Positions 59,501 to 64,000 of a stretch of 64,000 nucleotides of DNA are shown one piece after another (position 1 is the stretch's first letter; each line of letters begins with the position of its first letter). The position numbers were made by a program, and so were the translations under genes. Source of the DNA: Nipponacmea schrenckii (Eukaryota; Mollusca; Gastropoda; Lottiidae). The stretch is from positions 22,723,398-22,787,397 of the forward strand of contig JAUJPP010000003.1 in assembly GCA_030562195.1 (NCBI GenBank), in the 5' to 3' direction. Below the pieces are notes generated by a model that was not told where the DNA came from, made no database searches, and was given only the letters and a program-made list of their open reading frames with translations.

Positions 59501-60002
59501 GGAGAATAATTTAAATGACACTGCAAAAACTTTTTATCAAAGTCGTAGTCTTAGTCGTTTTAATTCTGTTAAACGTAAACAGTTAGAGCGCTTACGTCAG
59601 CGATCTGATTGGTTTTTGGGACCTAATTATAAAGAAGTGCGTAATAATGCAGATCATGAAGCAAAAGGGTCCAATTTAGAATCGGGCAATTCCGTTACTC
59701 GTGCGTCATCAGAGGGAGCCGTTTTAGAGGTATTTTCAGATGCAGATAGTGTGTTTACAGATAACACAAGTCGTAGTGAGTCCCCAGCTTCTGAACCAGT
59801 TCGTAGTTTTCTAGCAAGTCAAAATGTAGGTAGGGACATTATACATAGTGACACTTTAGCGGAAATGACTATGTCAGACATTGGACAAGTTGCTGATGTC
59901 AGTCATGACTCACATGACATCACAGAACAAGATATGACAGAAACTGAAACACGTTCATTTGTTGTTGAACATCACTATGGAAACACTGAAGCAGATTCCT
60001 AG
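53523..60002 (+). CDS. RhoGAP-domain protein (at least 534 aa)
   Basis: Nine coding exons: 53523-53599, 54087-54150, 54522-54683, 54911-55020, 55430-55764, 57272-57349, 58127-58177, 58906-59117, 59487-60002; 1605 bp with frame kept at all junctions. The RhoGAP fold starts near residue 27 (KFGAPLNIAL), with the arginine finger in VDLFRRPGN, the conserved Lys in VVKKFLLRLPGG, and the later helix LIALLFGTWFRMVD. Such domains speed GTP hydrolysis by Rho, Rac or Cdc42. The usual NLA segment reads MSVEALSRSCAG, so the conserved Asn seems replaced. The C-terminal 250 residues are disordered, Ser/Glu-rich, with a basic RKQLERLRQR stretch. An extra upstream coding exon at 53386-53451 joins in frame (QGSGSKEKESF, ending phase 2), so the true start may be farther 5'. 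I cannot place it in a named ARHGAP subfamily. Confidence 0.82.
53810..53965 (+). repeat. tandem repeat, about 58-bp unit, in RhoGAP intron
   Basis: Three imperfect units of GGGTTTCCTTTTCTTATCAA plus TATATGAATAATTTTGCT, then a partial fourth. Intronic. Confidence 0.6.
54255..54325. repeat. short foldback in RhoGAP intron 2
   Basis: CTCTTGGCATT is followed about 45 bp later by AATGCCAAGAG, with CTCTCTTGG / CCAAGAGAG nested and AGACTCATGGGTCT as a possible inner stem. No RNA family recognised. Confidence 0.35.
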
Positions 60003-63000
60003 CATCTCAATCAAGTTCTATTTAGAGACTAATTTTAATTGTTTCTAATGAAAGTTCTCCATGGCAACAAGGCTGGCAGATGACAGATAATTGGTGTGTC
60101 AAAGGTCAAGAAAAATCTCTGAACAAGAAGAATCAAGGAAGAATTTCTATAAATTTTTTACTTTTTGAATTTTTTAAAGATGCACCTTTCCCGAAAAAAA
60201 AAAATTAAGATTATTGAACCACATATTTTAAGCAAAATTTTATTGTTTTTTAATGAATTTTTCCAAAGATATCCATATTGTAAATTGTATTCCCCCAAAT
60301 TGTTGTTTATCTATTTCTATTTTGTTGTATGTAAACAGCCTTTGAAGTCTTATATTGCGCAGTAACATTTGCGTTTCTGCTTTCTTCTGCTTTGTAAAAT
60401 TAGCTGCTTAAGGATTTAAAATGCATAATGTCTTGATAAATGAAGGTGAATTCTTCTGATAGAATTCATACATCCATAGCTATAAAGACCATTACTGGAA
60501 TGCACTGTATTTATCATTTAAATTTATCTATTTCAAGTATTAATATTTTGTTTCCTTTACGTTTATGTTGTATGTCATTATTTAGCATTATCACTGCCAA
60601 TTTCACGACATTCTGTGTGACATTGTGTATGAGGTTTGAAAGAATGCAAAAAAATAACTGGAGGACATAACACTCATTTTGTCAACCCTTAAATGAAAAA
60701 ATGTATCAAGAATCTCATTTTATTTCCATCATTAGTTATAATAAATGTGGGTTTTTATTGGTTTAAAAGGTATCTTTAAGGCACATCTGAGTTACTTCTT
60801 GCCTTTGGAAAAGCATGTCCTGTGCTTTGCTGTTAATGCTTTTGATATCTGTTAATAGTATGACATTCTTTGGTTAAAAGTATGAATTCGCTTAACTTCT
60901 TGTACAACCAGCTTAATCTCTATCTTAATAGAATCTCAGTAGATAAATAATCATATAGGGCATCAAGTCAAATAGTTGTAGTTATTTATAATTCCTCATT
61001 GAAAATTAATAAAGTAATAATAAAGTGATGAATACTTTAGTTCTACTCTTATGAAAGGAAAACATTGACAATTTATTTATCAAATTGTAGTGAAACACAT
61101 AAAACATTACAATAATTAAGTTTTTCACCTTCAACATGTCAAGTTTCCATGATTCAATAAAGGGATTGAGATAAAGATAGATATAAGTAAAGATGTAGAT
61201 GTTATATTTAAAAATAATTAATTTATGGTAGTTTTAGAAAAGTAATATATGATGGACTAGAGACAAAGAACACAGAAATGTAAAATTTAGATGTAAATAT
61301 TTAGTGAACAAATTTTGTTAATACCAGTACCTTATTACATGTCATATTCTTCAAAATAGTACTGTTTTTATATATCAAAAGGAAAGTTTCAAATATACTG
61401 TAATTTTAAGAATTAATTTTGATTTTAATATCTGTACACTGAAGTGTATATTTAAGAATCAATTTCAAACAACCATACCTATTGAGATCGTTACCGAAAA
61501 TAGAATTTTTGAAATTTTAAAATATGTTTTGAAGAATATGGAATGGAAATAAAGTTGTAAATTTGTAAATTAGGCTTGTTGAAATTATATCCCTTGTTAA
61601 GTTTGTTAAAAATCTTAAAGTTGATGTACCACAAAATCTAAAAAATTGATAGGGCTCTTTGATAGGTTCATATAAAGTTTTTGTGAAATTACCCTCTCCT
61701 CCCTTATTTCTTGTCACAAGTATATTATCCCAGTGTGCAAATCAGGATGAATGGTTATTTTATTTATTATACTTCTTAGGTAAAATATTTCATTTAAAAT
61801 ATATATTTAATTTGAAACTTGAAATCTGCTTTTATATTATTATTAATGAAACTTGTCTTAAATGGTCTTAACTTGGGGTCAATTATATAAAAAAAATGTT
61901 GGTAATAAACCCAAGTTAAAGTCAAATTGGACCTATCCTGTCATATTTTCAAGCTAATAATTTACTGCACTAAGAAAAAAAAAGCTGCACTCTGTTATTG
62001 ATAAAGCTTAAAAGAAATATTTATAGGTAAGAAATATCCCGATTGTTACTGCATTGTTTTAAAGAATTTTATGTATTGTATATATTTATATATACTATTG
62101 TTAGATATGTGATAGTGTAGTATTGTATCTATTTGGTTTTTATTAACTGTGCTGATGCATTTAATTGCTTTCGTCCCTTTTTTTGAATTTTCTTTTATTT
62201 TCTTTTTGTGGTATACATCCCTTGTTTCTGAACTATGACTTTATCTGTCTCATGCTTTTTTTTGAAAAGATTTGGATAATTCCTTTGAGTGAGAACATTG
62301 AAGCACAGGTCATAGAGGTTGGTTGAATTATCTTCAAATTTGGTACTTCACAGAATTTTATATCTCTTTATTTATTTTTAAACAACATTGGCATCATGAA
62401 GCCTTGATTAACAAGAAATATGAGGTAATATTAATCTTAAATGATTTCATGTTATTGTAAGTTTGGAAGTTTATAAAAGAACTCTTATAAATTGTGCTTA
62501 TATCAGCATTTTATGTTGCATTATCTATTAGATATTTACAGAAGTGCCATCCATTTAGACTAGTAACAGCCTCTGCTCATTGTATTGCTATGTATCAAAT
62601 AAGTGCACACAAAACACAAACTATGAAGGAATTTATTCAAATCTTGCAATTATTATATGCTTTTTAGCCATTTATACTTTTATTCATGTTGCTGTTGTTG
62701 TATATATATGTATTTGCTCAGTTGGCTTTCAAACTCACCCTTTTGTATTCTGAACAGTTAACATTTCTTTTGATCCAGATCCTTTTGAGAGAGTAATATG
62801 AAGTTATTTCTCAGAACATTTATAAAAAATATCCTGATCCTTCTGTCAAATAATAAGGAGCATGGATAATTGTCTAGAAAATCAGTGGCTAAAATCTGTT
62901 CACATTAACTGAGGTTACTTTACTTTAATTGTCCACTATTAATTTATTTGTCTTGCAGTATTCCACTCCAGGTATTAATTGCTTTGTACACACGTATAGC

Positions 63001-64000
63001 CTCTCCCTAGTTTATTTGTTAATATGTGGTATTCCTTTTCACCATCATTCTATATATTGGTGTGAGTAGACTTAAATTCAAGGTAACCCAATGTTTAAAA
63101 GGGATAAAGCTTATAAAGATCGAGATTAGCTAAAACCATAACACTTTTCAGAACTGAGATCTGATATCCAGATATTTCTTGATTAGAATAATCCAAATGT
63201 CCCTTTTTATTTTTGAAAAGTTATATGAATGGCTGAAATTGAGCTCTATTATCCAATGAAGCAAATGTTTAAGACTTCTTTATCCCTTTGCATTTTAAGC
63301 CTTTGATGGATTGTTAGAAGAGAAGGTCTTCTGATTAAAAAGATTTGAATAAAAGGTGATTCAATGCTGTTTTTAAATGTCCCATCCCATAATATCACAA
63401 TTCAGTTTCATAGATTTCAAAGTATCAGTTTAAGATATGTTGTCTATCACTAAATATTTCGGTTTTCTTTTTTCTTTTTGGTGATTTGATGTTTGATAAT
63501 TGTTAATAATACAAATTGTTTCAAAATGGATTTTAAATTTGAGGGTGCTGTGCCTGAGTACAACTCATCTGTTAAAATAGTTCTCAAAACCGATTATATA
63601 TTTACATTTACATGTAAATCTATATATCTGTTTCAAAATTTCAAGTCCATTTTGCACAAATTTAGAATTTAATATTTTTCAAACTATGCCATGAAGGTTG
63701 ACTGTGGCAGCTAACACAAATTAAAAACTTCAAATTGTACATACAAATGTAAAGACACATTTTCAATTTTTTCCTTTTATATAATTCTAATATTTAACCT
63801 GGCTCATTGTGAATAGATATTGTATATTGATCATATTATTATGGCAACTGTAATATTCTAAATGTTTAGAAAAGTGTTGTATTATGACAACAAGCACCTG
63901 TAAAAATCACAGTTTTTTTTTCTTTTCATGATAGCTTTAAAGTTTTAATATGGCATGAAAGCTTTAAGAAATGTTATAAGGGAAGAAGACTCAACATGGT
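60003..64000. other. RhoGAP 3' untranslated region and intergenic DNA
   Basis: Poly(A) signals AATAAA stand at 61008-61013 and 61019-61024, giving a 3' untranslated region of about 1 kb. Beyond that the DNA is AT-rich with no recognised exon, RNA gene or repeat array up to the window end. Confidence 0.5.

Overview
The window is animal nuclear DNA, most likely from a mollusc. It is AT-rich, its genes are split by short introns with GT..AG borders, two of them (RPL13A and ISCU) are standard eukaryotic genes, and it carries 160-bp tandem units with an ACGG microsatellite, a structure I associate with molluscan pearl-like elements. I cannot fix the species. I see no bacterial or viral genes.

Left part (about 4-35 kb): three genes encode a DUF3504 domain, the tyrosine-recombinase-like fold domesticated from Crypton transposons and known from KCTD1, QRICH1 and ZMYM proteins. 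Gene A (4513-8720, +, 698 aa), gene B (11564-14125, -, 621 aa) and gene C (23173-35256, -, 3438 aa) share the same plan: DUF3504 domain, then a small separately encoded helix-like module ending in W-(L/F)-K, then a disordered tail with sumoylation-type motifs. B and C also carry a PxDLS CtBP-binding-type motif. All their introns up to and just after the module are phase 1. Gene C adds a last exon of 8371 bp. I believe this cluster is the most novel content of the window.

Between B and C (17.6-22.1 kb) lie two direct copies of a pearl-like/Helitron-like repeat element flanking a decayed CMC/EnSpm-type transposase fragment. A third degraded copy sits in an RPL13A intron.

Middle part (36.8-44.7 kb): ribosomal protein L13a (RPL13A, -, seven exons) and the Fe-S scaffold ISCU (-, five exons). 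The RPL13A introns hold six box C/D snoRNAs: three SNORD33-like (one in each of three introns) and three SNORD34-like (all in one intron). They match the snoRNA families hosted by vertebrate RPL13A.

Right part: a Harbinger-type element with a nested retroelement fragment and a duplication (45.2-46.8 kb), a Tigger/pogo-type non-autonomous element (49.4-50.4 kb), and a gene for an atypical RhoGAP-domain protein (about 53.4-60.0 kb, +, at least 534 aa). The last 4 kb hold its 3' untranslated region and intergenic DNA. All exon borders were read by eye from splice consensus and frame continuity, not from transcripts.
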